Shown here: in pieces, positions 36,710 through 45,633 of the stretch | How positions within the stretch are numbered: the first letter of the stretch is position 1 | Layout: each line of letters begins with the position of its first letter | Source: VXNE01 sp965116625 | Lineage (GTDB): Bacteria; Pseudomonadota; Gammaproteobacteria; Pseudomonadales; Azotimanducaceae | DNA length: 64,000 nucleotides | Direction of reading: 5' to 3' | NCBI GenBank assembly: GCA_965116625.1 | Contig: OZ220717.1 | Location: forward strand, 434,001 to 498,000 | Made by a program: the position numbers and the translations under genes | The notes under the pieces: model-generated | The model's input: only the letters and a program-made list of their open reading frames with translations | The model's database searches: none | Told to the model about the DNA's origin: nothing

Positions 36710-37918
36710 TCACCCCTCTTGCGCGATCGGCAGCAGGGCGAGGTGCCGGTCGATGGCCTTCCTGCCAGCGGCGGGCAGCCCGAGATGCCCGGACTCGGCG
36801 GACCAAATATCCTGGAATCGCCCAACGGTCTCCGTAACGACCCGAACGGCGAGCCGTTCAGGAATGCCGGAGCGCGCCGCAAACCAGCGAATCTGGTCCA
36901 GCGTCAGGTCTCGCCAGCGCTTGGAGCGGCCAAGCCTCAAGGCCATGGTCTCGTCTGGCAAGTATGCGATGGTGCTGAGCAGGTCATACGCGGGCGAGAG
37001 CGCGGGCGACACGCGGTCAGGGTAGATGAGCGACCAATTCTTGAGATGCATGTCGGCGTTGCCGATCAGTGCGCTGAAGGTCAGGCGGCGCATGAACTGA
37101 TCGATCGCCTCCTCGCCGATCTCGTTCCAGATCACCTGGGCGATATCGCGGTAGCTCGCCCGCTCGTATTGCCGTTCGGGAAACACGCGAAACACCTGGG
37201 CGAAGTCCTCGATGTGAACCGGCCCGTCCGCGCCGCGATCGAAGCGCTTCACCGCCAGGGCATTGCCAGCGAAATCCCCAAGGTCCGGCGGCAAACCCTG
37301 GATCTCTCCCGTATCCACCAGCCGGACTTCCGGCGTCTCAATGCCGAGCCGCGCAGCCAGCGTCATCATCGCGTGCTCGTTCTCGGGAACACGTTCGTAC
37401 ACGCGCGATGGCAGCTTGAGAATCCAGTCTCCCCCCGCGCCGTGAGCTGGAATCGTCAATCCTCCCGCAGCCTCTTCGAGGGCCAAGAGCTTGAGTTGCA
37501 CGCCCGCAAGCGAAAAACGCAGCGGGCCTACGGGGGCCGCATCGACGTGCTCATCCGACTGCGGCACGACGTCTGCTTCCGAGGGAACGGTCCGAATTGC
37601 CCCCGGCAAGTCACCGCCGAGGGTCTGGAGGAGCGGAAAGTCGCGGGTTTCGTTCACGCCGGCGCGCGTGGCCAGGTATGTGCGGAGGTGGCCTTCCGGC
37701 AGGAGGTTCGCAAAGAATGTCGGCGCGCGACGCCGGGTCGGACGCTGGTCGAGGAGGAGGCCGCCCAGCTCATCGCGAAAGGAAAGGCTCAGGGTTGGGC
37801 GGCGGGGATTCTCGATGTAGTCGTCGTTGAAGGCAAACAGAATGCGATCTCCTCCCAGCCGGGTGAGCGTGCCGATGGCTTCGCCGTGCAGCAGCACGTT
37901 GAGGACAGGTTCAGCCAC
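36710..37918 (-). CDS. hipA: HipA-family toxin kinase
   Basis: The 402-residue protein has the HipA N-domain and kinase core: FFANLLPEGHLRTYLATRAG, FSLAGVQLKLLAL, GGDWILKLPS, the catalytic loop GNADMHLKNWSLIY and LSPAYDLLST. E. coli HipA phosphorylates glutamyl-tRNA synthetase and induces persistence. Its start overlaps the hipB end by eight bases. The target of this homologue is unknown. Confidence 0.9.
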   Translation of the reverse strand: MAEPVLNVLLHGEAIGTLTRLGGDRILFAFNDDYIENPRRPTLSLSFRDELGGLLLDQRPTRRRAPTFFANLLPEGHLRTYLATRAGVNETRDFPLLQTLGGDLPGAIRTVPSEADVVPQSDEHVDAAPVGPLRFSLAGVQLKLLALEEAAGGLTIPAHGAGGDWILKLPSRVYERVPENEHAMMTLAARLGIETPEVRLVDTGEIQGLPPDLGDFAGNALAVKRFDRGADGPVHIEDFAQVFRVFPERQYERASYRDIAQVIWNEIGEEAIDQFMRRLTFSALIGNADMHLKNWSLIYPDRVSPALSPAYDLLSTIAYLPDETMALRLGRSKRWRDLTLDQIRWFAARSGIPERLAVRVVTETVGRFQDIWSAESGHLGLPAAGRKAIDRHLALLPIAQEG

Positions 37919-38234
37919 GCTCGTCCTCCAATGCGTATGCCGGGCGCGGCGGGGGTGAACCGTCCCGCGAATCCGCTCGCATCAGGGAGCGCACCGCCGG
38001 AATTAGCCCGCGGGGAACGGCAATGGGTTCGAGCCCCAGGGAGCGCGAGATTTCGAGCAGCGTAGACAGGCCCACATCCACGGTGCCGCTCTCGATGCGC
38101 GAGATGTGGCTTTGCGGTAGACCTACCTTGGCGCCCAACCCGGCCTGACTCAGGCCGCTGGCCTTCCGCGCCTCCTTAAGTCCCTGGAGCCAAACCGTGC
38201 GTGCCACCGGGGAACGATCCATGCCAAACACCAT
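37911..38234 (-). CDS. hipB: HipB-like antitoxin, XRE-family regulator
   Basis: The 107-residue protein has a helix-turn-helix domain (ASGLSQAGLGAKVGLPQSH, then ISRIESGTVDVGLSTLLEI). It precedes and overlaps hipA, the usual antitoxin-first order. ATG 38234 lies only three bases from a large palindrome that is probably its operator; ATG 38222 is the alternative start. Confidence 0.87.
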   Translation of the reverse strand: MVFGMDRSPVARTVWLQGLKEARKASGLSQAGLGAKVGLPQSHISRIESGTVDVGLSTLLEISRSLGLEPIAVPRGLIPAVRSLMRADSRDGSPPPRPAYALEDERG

Positions 38235-38237
38235 TTA

Positions 38238-38286
38238 CATATGTTATTACGCATTTTTATAGCACATACATGCGTAATAGCATATG
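38238..38286. promoter_or_regulatory. Palindromic operator upstream of hipBA
   Basis: Seventeen-base arms CATATGTTATTACGCAT (38238-38254) and ATGCGTAATAGCATATG (38270-38286) are inverted repeats with one mismatch, separated by 15 bases. The site abuts the hipB start codon, and a TATAAA lies in the spacer on the minus strand. This fits autorepression by HipB. Confidence 0.75.
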
Positions 38287-38352
38287 ACTAGTGGATCCAG
38301 CACGAACCCGTTGCGGCACCGTCGATCACCGCAAAAAACCGATGCCGGCCGT

Positions 38353-39204
38353 TCAAGCCCAGCGAATGAGGCCTTCCTGCGCGCAGGTCGCCACCAGCGT
38401 GCCCCGGGTGTCGAAAATGCGTCCCGTCGCAAGGCCTCGGGCCGCACCCGTCGCCTCCACCGCCTGATCGAACAGCAGCCATTCGTCGGCGCGAACAGGA
38501 TTCAGGAACCACATCGCGTGGTCGAGGCTGGTGCCGGTCAATCCCGGTTCCTGCCAACGGCGTCCATGCGGTAGGACGACGTGATCGATCAGGGTGCTGT
38601 CGGACAGGTAGGCGAGACCCGCGACGTGCAGGCCGGGGTCCGCGGGCAAACGTTCCGGGATGCGCATCCACATCCGCTGGTCCTCCAGGACCGGCTCGCC
38701 TGGCGGTGCGGCCGGGGGATTGATGCAACGCGTGTCCATCGGCCTCGCCTCGATGTCCCAGTCCCGCTGTTTTCCCGCACTCCGGCTGAATTCCGTGTAG
38801 GTCAGGGCGACCTCTTCCGGGGGCGGCACCTCCGGCTTTCGATGGCTTGCGAAAGGCTCGCCCGGTTCGTCTATGTGATACGAAACCACCATGCGGAACA
38901 GTTCCCTGCCGCCCTGCCGGGCGCTGACACTGCGGGAACTGAAGGAACGCCCGTCGCGCACCCGTTCCACGGCCAGGTCCACCGTCGCCGAAACGTCTCC
39001 GGGCGCCAGGAAATACGCATGCAGCGAGTGCGCATGGCGGTCGTCCGTGACTGTCCGCCCGGCCGCCGCAAGGGACTGCGCCAGCAATTGCCCGCCATAC
39101 ACCTGCCCCTCGCGCTCCGGTGCTTCGGGTGCCGTGAATCGATCCGGCCCTGTTTCCACCAGGGCCATCATGCGCATGAACGCGCCGGTGCCCGTAGAAG
39201 ACAC
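38353..39204 (-). CDS. tesB: Acyl-CoA thioesterase II
   Basis: The 283-residue double-hotdog thioesterase matches TesB: GQVYGGQLLAQSLAAAGRTV, HSLHAYFLAPGD, SLDHAMWFLNPVRADEWLLF and CAQEGLIR near the C-terminus. Hydrolyses medium- to long-chain acyl-CoA. It ends next to the aldo/keto reductase on the same strand with no gap, so these are probably co-transcribed. Confidence 0.9.
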   Translation of the reverse strand: MSSTGTGAFMRMMALVETGPDRFTAPEAPEREGQVYGGQLLAQSLAAAGRTVTDDRHAHSLHAYFLAPGDVSATVDLAVERVRDGRSFSSRSVSARQGGRELFRMVVSYHIDEPGEPFASHRKPEVPPPEEVALTYTEFSRSAGKQRDWDIEARPMDTRCINPPAAPPGEPVLEDQRMWMRIPERLPADPGLHVAGLAYLSDSTLIDHVVLPHGRRWQEPGLTGTSLDHAMWFLNPVRADEWLLFDQAVEATGAARGLATGRIFDTRGTLVATCAQEGLIRWA

Positions 39205-40236
39205 TCAGGAATGGCCGAAAGTGAGGAGGTTATCCAGCGGCCGGTACAACTCTTCCAGGTAGGCGATGTCACCAGGTTCCAGTTCAATATCGACCGCGGC
39301 CACGAGTTGCTCAAGCTGGGAAACCCTCGACACACCCACAACCGGCGCCTTCACTTCCGGTTTGCCCATCAGCCAGGCCATCGCCACCTGGGCAGGGGAC
39401 CGCCCCAGCTTCTCCGCAACCTCAACGACCCGATCGGCGATCGCGAAGTCCGCGTCTCCCCGGTAGAGGCTTTCCGTGCGTCCGCGGTCCTGGCCGGTAG
39501 AGCGGTTCGTCGTTCCGCCGCCGAAGCCGCCCCTGTACGATCCCGCAAGAATCCCCCGCGCGAGTGGCGACCAGGGCATGACCGCCACGCCTGTTCTCAG
39601 GCAGTAGGGGTTCATCTCCCGCTCTTCCTCGCGGTAGATCAGGTTGTAGTGGTTCTGCATCGAGATGAACCGGGTCCACCCGTTCGCCTGCGCGGTCATC
39701 TGCAGTTCGACGAACTGCCAGGCAAACATCGATGACGCGCCGAGATAGAGCGCCTTCCCCGCCTTGACCACGTCGTGCAGCGCTTCCATCGTCTCCTCCA
39801 CTGGGGTCCGCGCATGGCCAGGAACACCGTGGGGATGCCGGTGGATAACCAGGTGGTCGACGTAATCGAGCCCGAGGCGCTGAAGGCTCGCATCGACGCC
39901 CTCCATGATGTGCTTGCGCGAGAGACCGCCCTGGTTCGCGCCTCGCCCCATGGGCATCGACACTTTCGTCGCAAGGACGTATTCGTCCCGGCGGACGAGT
40001 TCCCGCAACAGTTTCCCGACGACCCGTTCGCAGGCCCCAACACCGTATACGTCCGCGCAGTCGAAGTAGAAGAGGCCATGGTCGAGCGCCGCCTTGAAGA
40101 TCGGGCGTGCTTCGTCGGTCCCCAGCGTCCAGTCGCCCTGGTGACCGCGTCCCGGTTCCCCGAAGTTCATCGTGCCAAGACAGAGCGGCGACGTACGGAG
40201 TCCGGTATTCGATCCGAGTTGGATGGGCTTCAGCAT
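39205..40236 (-). CDS. Aldo/keto reductase
   Basis: The 343-residue NADPH-dependent reductase has the AKR tetrad regions: FDCADVYGVGACERVVGKLL (Asp, Tyr), LATKVS (Lys) and VIHRHPHG (His). QMTAQANGWTRFISMQNHYN and VVGVSRVSQLEQLV fit the cofactor site. It resembles the YajO/YghZ-type group. Substrate unknown. Confidence 0.88.
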   Translation of the reverse strand: MLKPIQLGSNTGLRTSPLCLGTMNFGEPGRGHQGDWTLGTDEARPIFKAALDHGLFYFDCADVYGVGACERVVGKLLRELVRRDEYVLATKVSMPMGRGANQGGLSRKHIMEGVDASLQRLGLDYVDHLVIHRHPHGVPGHARTPVEETMEALHDVVKAGKALYLGASSMFAWQFVELQMTAQANGWTRFISMQNHYNLIYREEEREMNPYCLRTGVAVMPWSPLARGILAGSYRGGFGGGTTNRSTGQDRGRTESLYRGDADFAIADRVVEVAEKLGRSPAQVAMAWLMGKPEVKAPVVGVSRVSQLEQLVAAVDIELEPGDIAYLEELYRPLDNLLTFGHS

Positions 40237-40336
40237 GCGTCGTTCCTCACACTCGACAATGGGACGGGACGCCCGCAGTGTAGCGCGGTTGCCTCCGGTT
40301 CATCCCTTGTGCGGCTGCCTGGCGAGCCCGTTCAGG

Positions 40337-41632
40337 TCACGCTGTCACGCTTCTCCGTGGTTCGGGCACCCAGCGGATCATGATGAAGAGCGCGGCCGCC
40401 TGTACCGCGATCGTGATCAGGAATAGGGCGATATAAGACAGCGCCGAGACGATCACGCCGCCCAGGATCGGACCCGCGGCAGCGAAGAAATTGACCGCGG
40501 TCCCCGATGTCGCGAGACGCAGCGCGACGTCCCGCGAACGGCCGAACTCCAGCACCATGTTCTGGCCCGACTGGTGGAAACCGCCGGAAGCAAAGCCGAC
40601 AACGGCGAAGAAGAGAATCAGGTCGAACACTGTCTGCAAGAACATCAGGTACACGTGCGCCGCGATCCAGATGCCAAGGGTTGCAATCAGCACCACCCGA
40701 TTGCCCATCCTGTCCGCAATGGCCCCCCAGGCCAGGCTCGTGGTGTTCTGGACGAGCATCCACACCATGGTGACGAGCCCGAGCTGGGCATCCGTCACCT
40801 CCATCCGGGAATAGGCGAACAGTATGTAGAAGGGCATCGCCATGTTGCCGAAGGAACCGAGGGCGCGAACGGTGAAGAACCGCGCGAAGGCGGGGTCGGT
40901 GCGCATCAGCCGCACGACCCGAACCAGGACCCTGCGCGTCGACTCGCGCGGGCGCACATACCTCGCCTCCGGCTCCCTGGTGATCAGCATCGACGCCAAC
41001 CCCAGGGCGGCGACGAAGAATGCCAACAGGAAAATCGTCCCATAGCCGTTTCCGAGGACATTGTGAGCAAGGAAGTAGCTGCCGCAGACCCACGCCGCTC
41101 CCGCCGCCACCAGGCCAGCGAGAAAGTGCCGGGCCCCCGAAACGATGCCGCGGCGATTCACCGGAATCACCTTGGCCCGCAGCAGGTGCGTGGCGACCTG
41201 GGAAATGCCCTGGAAAAAGCCCATGAGCGTCATGAGCACCATGAAGGCACTCACGGTCGCTTCGGCGGCAAGGAAGAAGGCCGCCAGGGACATGCCGAGG
41301 ATCTGCACGCGCATCAGCGCGTTGGTCGTGAGCATCGTCTTCAGGACACGCGGGCGGTGTCCGATGATGGAAGCGCCGATGAACGGCGATACGACGGTGC
41401 CGAATCCCTGCAGGGAGCGAGCCGCTCCGACCACCAGTTCGGAGCCCGAAAGGCCAAAGAGAAAGGCCGGCAGAAACGTAGGTGCCGCCACCAGGCGGAA
41501 ACCCGTCTGCCCGAACATCCCATTGAGAAGTTGCGCAACGGTATTGCGTTTCAGGTGCCGCCGGACGAAGGCGGCTTCGTCCTGTGCAGTGACCGGAGCG
41601 GACGTGCTGCGACCGGGTTGCCGGGCGAGCAT
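40337..41632 (-). CDS. MFS transporter
   Basis: A 431-residue protein with about 12 hydrophobic segments in two halves, for example FGLSGSELVVGAARSLQGFG, VSAFMVLMTLMGFFQGIS and FFAAAGPILGGVIVSALSYI. It fits the major facilitator superfamily. A cytoplasmic loop occurs near the middle (REPEARYVRPRESTRRVLV). Cargo cannot be inferred. Confidence 0.8.
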   Translation of the reverse strand: MLARQPGRSTSAPVTAQDEAAFVRRHLKRNTVAQLLNGMFGQTGFRLVAAPTFLPAFLFGLSGSELVVGAARSLQGFGTVVSPFIGASIIGHRPRVLKTMLTTNALMRVQILGMSLAAFFLAAEATVSAFMVLMTLMGFFQGISQVATHLLRAKVIPVNRRGIVSGARHFLAGLVAAGAAWVCGSYFLAHNVLGNGYGTIFLLAFFVAALGLASMLITREPEARYVRPRESTRRVLVRVVRLMRTDPAFARFFTVRALGSFGNMAMPFYILFAYSRMEVTDAQLGLVTMVWMLVQNTTSLAWGAIADRMGNRVVLIATLGIWIAAHVYLMFLQTVFDLILFFAVVGFASGGFHQSGQNMVLEFGRSRDVALRLATSGTAVNFFAAAGPILGGVIVSALSYIALFLITIAVQAAALFIMIRWVPEPRRSVTA

Positions 41633-41742
41633 CTAGGGGTCAGACGTTGCGCTGCCGGAAAACCAGCTCGATCGTGGATGCGGCGAGGCGGCCGCGCGGC
41701 GCGCGGAATGCGAAGTCAGGTAGCGGAGGACGGTCGCTCCCG

Positions 41743-41958
41743 TCAGTGGGTTCTCTCGAAGCGTCGCGCCTCGCGCTGCAGCTTCTTGAGGTGGCGCTTT
41801 ACCGCCGCGGCGGCCTTGCGCTTGCGAACTGCCGTCGGCTTCTCGTAGAACACCCGTCGACGCACCTCGGACATGATCCCCGCCTTCTCGCAGGAACGCT
41901 TGAATCGCCGCAGGGCGACGTCGAACGGTTCGTTCTCTCTTACCTTTACGCTCGGCAC
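41743..41958 (-). CDS. rpsU: Ribosomal protein S21
   Basis: The 71-residue protein matches bS21: VPSVKVRENEPFDVALRRFK and RRRVFYEKPTAVRKRKAAAA. GTG 41958 gives the exact family length; the open frame from 42048 is an extension. In many gammaproteobacteria rpsU sits next to divergent tsaD; here a fusion gene and repeats lie between them. Confidence 0.94.
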   Translation of the reverse strand: MPSVKVRENEPFDVALRRFKRSCEKAGIMSEVRRRVFYEKPTAVRKRKAAAAVKRHLKKLQREARRFERTH

Positions 41959-42072
41959 TTCACAAATTCTTCCGCAAAACCCACGCATCGTACTCGGCGG
42001 GGGATATGCATGCAACCGCGTGCCCGTCGCCACCGTCGCCACGGACACAACCAGGCAGAATGGCCGCCGGTC

Positions 42073-43896
42073 TCACGATGTACGCGACCCGGGTACCGCA
42101 CCTTGCAGGGTTTGCCATCCCCTGGCTGCGTATGTGCGCACGGCTTCCCGGTCCGCCCGATTCAACTCGTAGCGGCCCCCGCGGTCGCCGATCATGCGGT
42201 CGATCTCGAACACCAGATCCCCGACGCGATCATGTTCTGCCGGTGAGAGCGGGAACCGGTTCGCGATCCGCATGATCCGGATTCCAGCTTCCCGCATCGA
42301 CTCGTTGCGAGGCAGGTCAGCTCTCGACAATGATCCTGTTGCATAGTTCTCCATGAACGTGCGAATGGTGTCTCCGCCGAACAGGAAAACCCTTACGCGC
42401 TCCGGCCCGAACAGGCTCTGGGCTTCACGGTAGAACCCCAGGTAGTCGAGATGGCGGCGGAACCACGCATCGCGCATGGCCTCGCTGAAGTCGATGTCCT
42501 GGCCGTACACGCCGGGCGAGTCATCCGTGTGGGGATTGCGGAGATACTGCGCGTATAGCGCCGCCGCGAACGACTCCGGCGCGCGAAACCAGACGCAAAG
42601 CTCGAAGTCGAACGCATCCGCCAGGCCGAGCAACATGCCCTTCGCGGCGTCCGAGAAATCCCACCAGTGGTTGAAGATGCCCTCCGTGCTGAGGATTACG
42701 GTATGCGTGTCGGGAGGCATTTCGCGCAAGGACGATTCGACGTAACCCTCGAACCGCGTCTTGTCTGCGGCCATGAGGGCACCGATCAGTGCCTGGTGTT
42801 TCGGCTCTCGACGGTTCGATGCCGGCGGATACCAGAAACCTCGCTCCGCCAGGACGCTCCGATTCGCATCGAGGCACCACTGCAGCGCGGAGGTGCCGGT
42901 CTTAGGCGTGCCCCCGTGCAGGATCAATCGCCGCCGCCCGCCCTCAAGGCGTGACCCGTGAAAAGACATCGGCGAAGCCTTGATGTCCGCGACCGCCCGT
43001 GCAGCCAGACCTCGCTTGTAGTGGTCAAAGAAAACCGAGCTGCCGGGTTCGCGGATGACTGTGTTTGCCCGACTTGCTGCCACATCGCACGCGGCGTCGC
43101 CTGACACGACCGGTGCGATCAGGCCAAAAGCGTCCAGGCACTGGTGGTAGTGGAGCACGCGTATGTCTTCGTCGGGCTGAAACGACAGCGGCGCGGGCCG
43201 CTCCTCGTGGCACGGGTAGTTCCAGTTGGCCGGCAGATGACCGTAGCTGAATCCTTCCGATGCCAGCGCCATCGCGAAGGATATCTGGTCGACATGGTCG
43301 TGTTCGGACGGTCCCGGAAACAGTTCGGCATGGAAGAACAGGAACTCCGCCCATCGGCGCCAGGCGGCGCGCAGCTTCGCCACGGCCTGCATCGGAATGT
43401 AGAGCATGCCGCCGTTGAAGTTCGCGTCGACGGTGTCTCCCATGTCCCAGTCGCACCGCACGATGGGCGGAAGGGCCACGCCGGCCGCGGAAAACAGCGT
43501 CTTGAGAGTCGACAGCGGAGGATTGCGAAAGTCGACGATCTTGCCCCAGACGCGGTCCGGATCCGGCACGTCGAGGGGTGTGAGAACCACGGTGTCCGAA
43601 TCGAACAGGAAGAGCCCCTGGCAGCCGTCCTCCTCCCGGGACGCAAAATGGTCGAGCTGCACGATCTTGTTGCAGTACTTCCGGTCCAGGTAGGGCTCGA
43701 TGACCACGACCCTGTAACCGTTCTCCGCGAGCCCGGACTTCACCGATTCCGAGACGCGGTCCGTGCACTGGACCACCATCGCCTCCCGCGGAGCGCCGCC
43801 CAGGGTCTCGAGCGTGCGCAGGAGGTTCTCCACCTGGTAGGGATGCGCCGGCACGTGGTCCAGCACCATCGAGTAGCGGTAGGGATGCACGGACAT
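42073..43896 (-). CDS. Glycosyltransferase-sulfotransferase fusion protein
   Basis: The 607-residue protein joins two enzymes. Residues about 1-300 look like a GT-A glycosyltransferase with a DxD metal motif (FLFDSDTVVL, D99/D101) and NFNGGMLYIP. Residues about 320-607 look like a sulfotransferase, with a PAPS-binding P-loop, LHGGTPKTGTSALQ (327-336). This could add a sugar and then sulfate it. ATG 43896 (MSVHPYRYS) is chosen over 43968. It separates rpsU from tsaD, which suggests insertion of acquired DNA. Confidence 0.75.
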   Translation of the reverse strand: MSVHPYRYSMVLDHVPAHPYQVENLLRTLETLGGAPREAMVVQCTDRVSESVKSGLAENGYRVVVIEPYLDRKYCNKIVQLDHFASREEDGCQGLFLFDSDTVVLTPLDVPDPDRVWGKIVDFRNPPLSTLKTLFSAAGVALPPIVRCDWDMGDTVDANFNGGMLYIPMQAVAKLRAAWRRWAEFLFFHAELFPGPSEHDHVDQISFAMALASEGFSYGHLPANWNYPCHEERPAPLSFQPDEDIRVLHYHQCLDAFGLIAPVVSGDAACDVAASRANTVIREPGSSVFFDHYKRGLAARAVADIKASPMSFHGSRLEGGRRRLILHGGTPKTGTSALQWCLDANRSVLAERGFWYPPASNRREPKHQALIGALMAADKTRFEGYVESSLREMPPDTHTVILSTEGIFNHWWDFSDAAKGMLLGLADAFDFELCVWFRAPESFAAALYAQYLRNPHTDDSPGVYGQDIDFSEAMRDAWFRRHLDYLGFYREAQSLFGPERVRVFLFGGDTIRTFMENYATGSLSRADLPRNESMREAGIRIMRIANRFPLSPAEHDRVGDLVFEIDRMIGDRGGRYELNRADREAVRTYAARGWQTLQGAVPGSRTS

Positions 43897-44052
43897 CGTC
43901 GGATCAGAGGCTTTCTCTTGCGAGGGGTACCGCCTCGGGCTCCCCGGACGGGCGAGCCAGCGTAGCAACGGCGGATGGGCACGGCAACGACCCGCTTCTC
44001 ATGGTCCCAGGTAACCGCTCCGCCCTTTCGCTGCGAATCCTCCTCGATCAAT

Positions 44053-44148
44053 GCAACCGGACAACTCACGTGCTACGCAACCGGACAAGTCTCGTGCTAC
44101 GAGACCGGACAGATCATGTGTCGCGAGACCGGACAAACCATGTGCTGA
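44053..44148. repeat. Four tandem 24-bp repeats upstream of tsaD
   Basis: Four units of exactly 24 bases at 44053, 44077, 44101 and 44125 share the pattern G(C/A)(A/G)ACCGGACA...(C/T)GTG. Units 1 and 2 differ at only two positions. Both strands read open as 8-residue repeats, but no gene was recognised. Similar multi-copy ACCGGACA-type repeats occur at the ends of some IS families, so this may be a relic of an IS terminus. That link is inference. Confidence 0.8.
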
Positions 44149-44287
44149 CGACATGGCCCGCACTTGACTGGCAGACGCCGCCCCGCTCCGGCTTCGTGTA
44201 CGAGAGTACAATGGCTCGAGCGAAACTCACTGCTGCTGGCGCCGCGTCTCGTTCGCGGCCCGCGCGATCCGTTCCAGGCTTGGTCAA

Positions 44288-45292
44288 GTGCTCGTTCTCG
44301 GTATAGAAACATCCTGCGACGAAACCGGGATCGCCCTGTACGACTCCGGCGAGGGCCTGCTCGCGAACGCGCTCTACAGCCAGGCGGCGACCCACGCGGA
44401 ATACGGCGGCGTCGTGCCGGAGATCGCATCGAGGGACCACATCCGCAAGACGCTGCCCCTCATCCGTCAAGCGCTGGATGACGCCGGGAAGCGCGTCACC
44501 GACCTCGACGGAGTCGCCTACACGGCCGGCCCCGGACTGATCGGCGCCCTCATGGTCGGCGCAGGCATTGGCCGCGCATTGGCCTGGTCGAAGGGGATTC
44601 CAGCCATCGGCGTGCATCACATGGAGGCCCACCTGCTCGCGCCCCTGCTCGCCGCGGAAAGGCCGTCCCTGCCGTTCGTGGCGCTGCTGGTCTCCGGGGG
44701 CCATACGCAACTGGTTCGCGTCGATGGCATAGGCCGATACACCCTCCTGGGCGAGTCCCTCGACGATGCGGCGGGGGAAGCCTTCGACAAGGCGGCGAAG
44801 ATGATGGGGCGCGGCTACCCGGGCGGCCCCGAGATCGCTGCGCTGGCCACTGCCGGCCGTCCCGGCCGGTTCCGTTTCCCCCGGCCGATGACCGACCGGC
44901 CGGGGCTCGACTTCAGCTTCAGCGGTCTCAAGACATTCACGGCCAATACCGTACGTGACCTCGAGCCCCTGACCGAACAGGATGCGGCGGATGTGGCGCT
45001 GGCCTTCCAGGACGCGGTGGTCGACACGCTCGTCATCAAGTGCCGGCGCGCGCTCAAGGCGACCGGAATCGATGCGCTGGTCGTGGCCGGCGGCGTTGCG
45101 GCCAACACGGATCTGCGCAAGCGAATGGCGGCGGCGGTGCCCGCCGTGTACTACGCGCCGCCGGAGCTATGCACCGACAACGGCGCGATGATCGCTTTCA
45201 CCGGCCACGAGCGGCTAGCTGCCGGTGCCGTCGAACCGCTGGCCATCGCGACCCGTCCGCGCTGGCCGATCGCCGAACTGACGCCGACATGA
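44288..45292 (+). CDS. tsaD: tRNA N6-threonylcarbamoyladenosine synthase subunit TsaD
   Basis: The 334-residue protein has MLVLGIETSCDETGIALYD, the metal motif GVHHMEAHLLAPL, SGGHTQLVRVDGIG and VAGGVAANTDLRKRM. It installs t6A37 on ANN-decoding tRNAs with TsaB and TsaE. Translation starts with GTG at 44288. It overlaps folB by four bases. Confidence 0.95.
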   Translation: MLVLGIETSCDETGIALYDSGEGLLANALYSQAATHAEYGGVVPEIASRDHIRKTLPLIRQALDDAGKRVTDLDGVAYTAGPGLIGALMVGAGIGRALAWSKGIPAIGVHHMEAHLLAPLLAAERPSLPFVALLVSGGHTQLVRVDGIGRYTLLGESLDDAAGEAFDKAAKMMGRGYPGGPEIAALATAGRPGRFRFPRPMTDRPGLDFSFSGLKTFTANTVRDLEPLTEQDAADVALAFQDAVVDTLVIKCRRALKATGIDALVVAGGVAANTDLRKRMAAAVPAVYYAPPELCTDNGAMIAFTGHERLAAGAVEPLAIATRPRWPIAELTPT

Positions 45293-45627
45293 GGATAACC
45301 ATCCATCGGCTCGAAGCGCCGGCCATCATCGGCGTTCACGAACGCGAACGCCGCATTCCGCAAACGCTGCTGGTGGATGTGGAGTTCGCCGTCGATCCGC
45401 CGTCCGAAGACCGCATCGATGCCGTGGTCAACTACTCGTCCGTGGTGCAACTCGTGCGGGAACACCTGCGGGAGGGCGGGTTCCAGTTGATCGAGACAGC
45501 GGCGATGACCACCGCGCACCGAATCGCGGAAGCGTTCTCACTTGCGCATGTACGCGTTCGGGTCACGAAACCCGCGGCCGCAAGCGACGCCCGTTCGATC
45601 TCCGCAGATTTCTCCCTGTCGCAATAA
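45289..45627 (+). CDS. folB: Dihydroneopterin aldolase
   Basis: The 112-residue protein matches FolB: RITIHRLEAPAIIGVHERER, LLVDVEFAVD, VVNYSSVVQLVREHL and IETAAMTTAHRIAEAF. It makes 6-hydroxymethyl-dihydropterin in folate synthesis. The ATG overlaps the tsaD stop (45289-45292), a common tsaD-linked arrangement. Confidence 0.9.
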   Translation: MRITIHRLEAPAIIGVHERERRIPQTLLVDVEFAVDPPSEDRIDAVVNYSSVVQLVREHLREGGFQLIETAAMTTAHRIAEAFSLAHVRVRVTKPAAASDARSISADFSLSQ

Positions 45628-45633
45628 CTGCCG

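Noticed and set aside
44053..44148. CRISPR array
   Set aside because: The units are contiguous with no spacers, and there are no cas genes.
44001..44306. 101-residue open frame across the 24-bp repeats
   Set aside because: Its repeated residues come from the tandem DNA repeat, which is open on both strands, and it overlaps the tsaD start.
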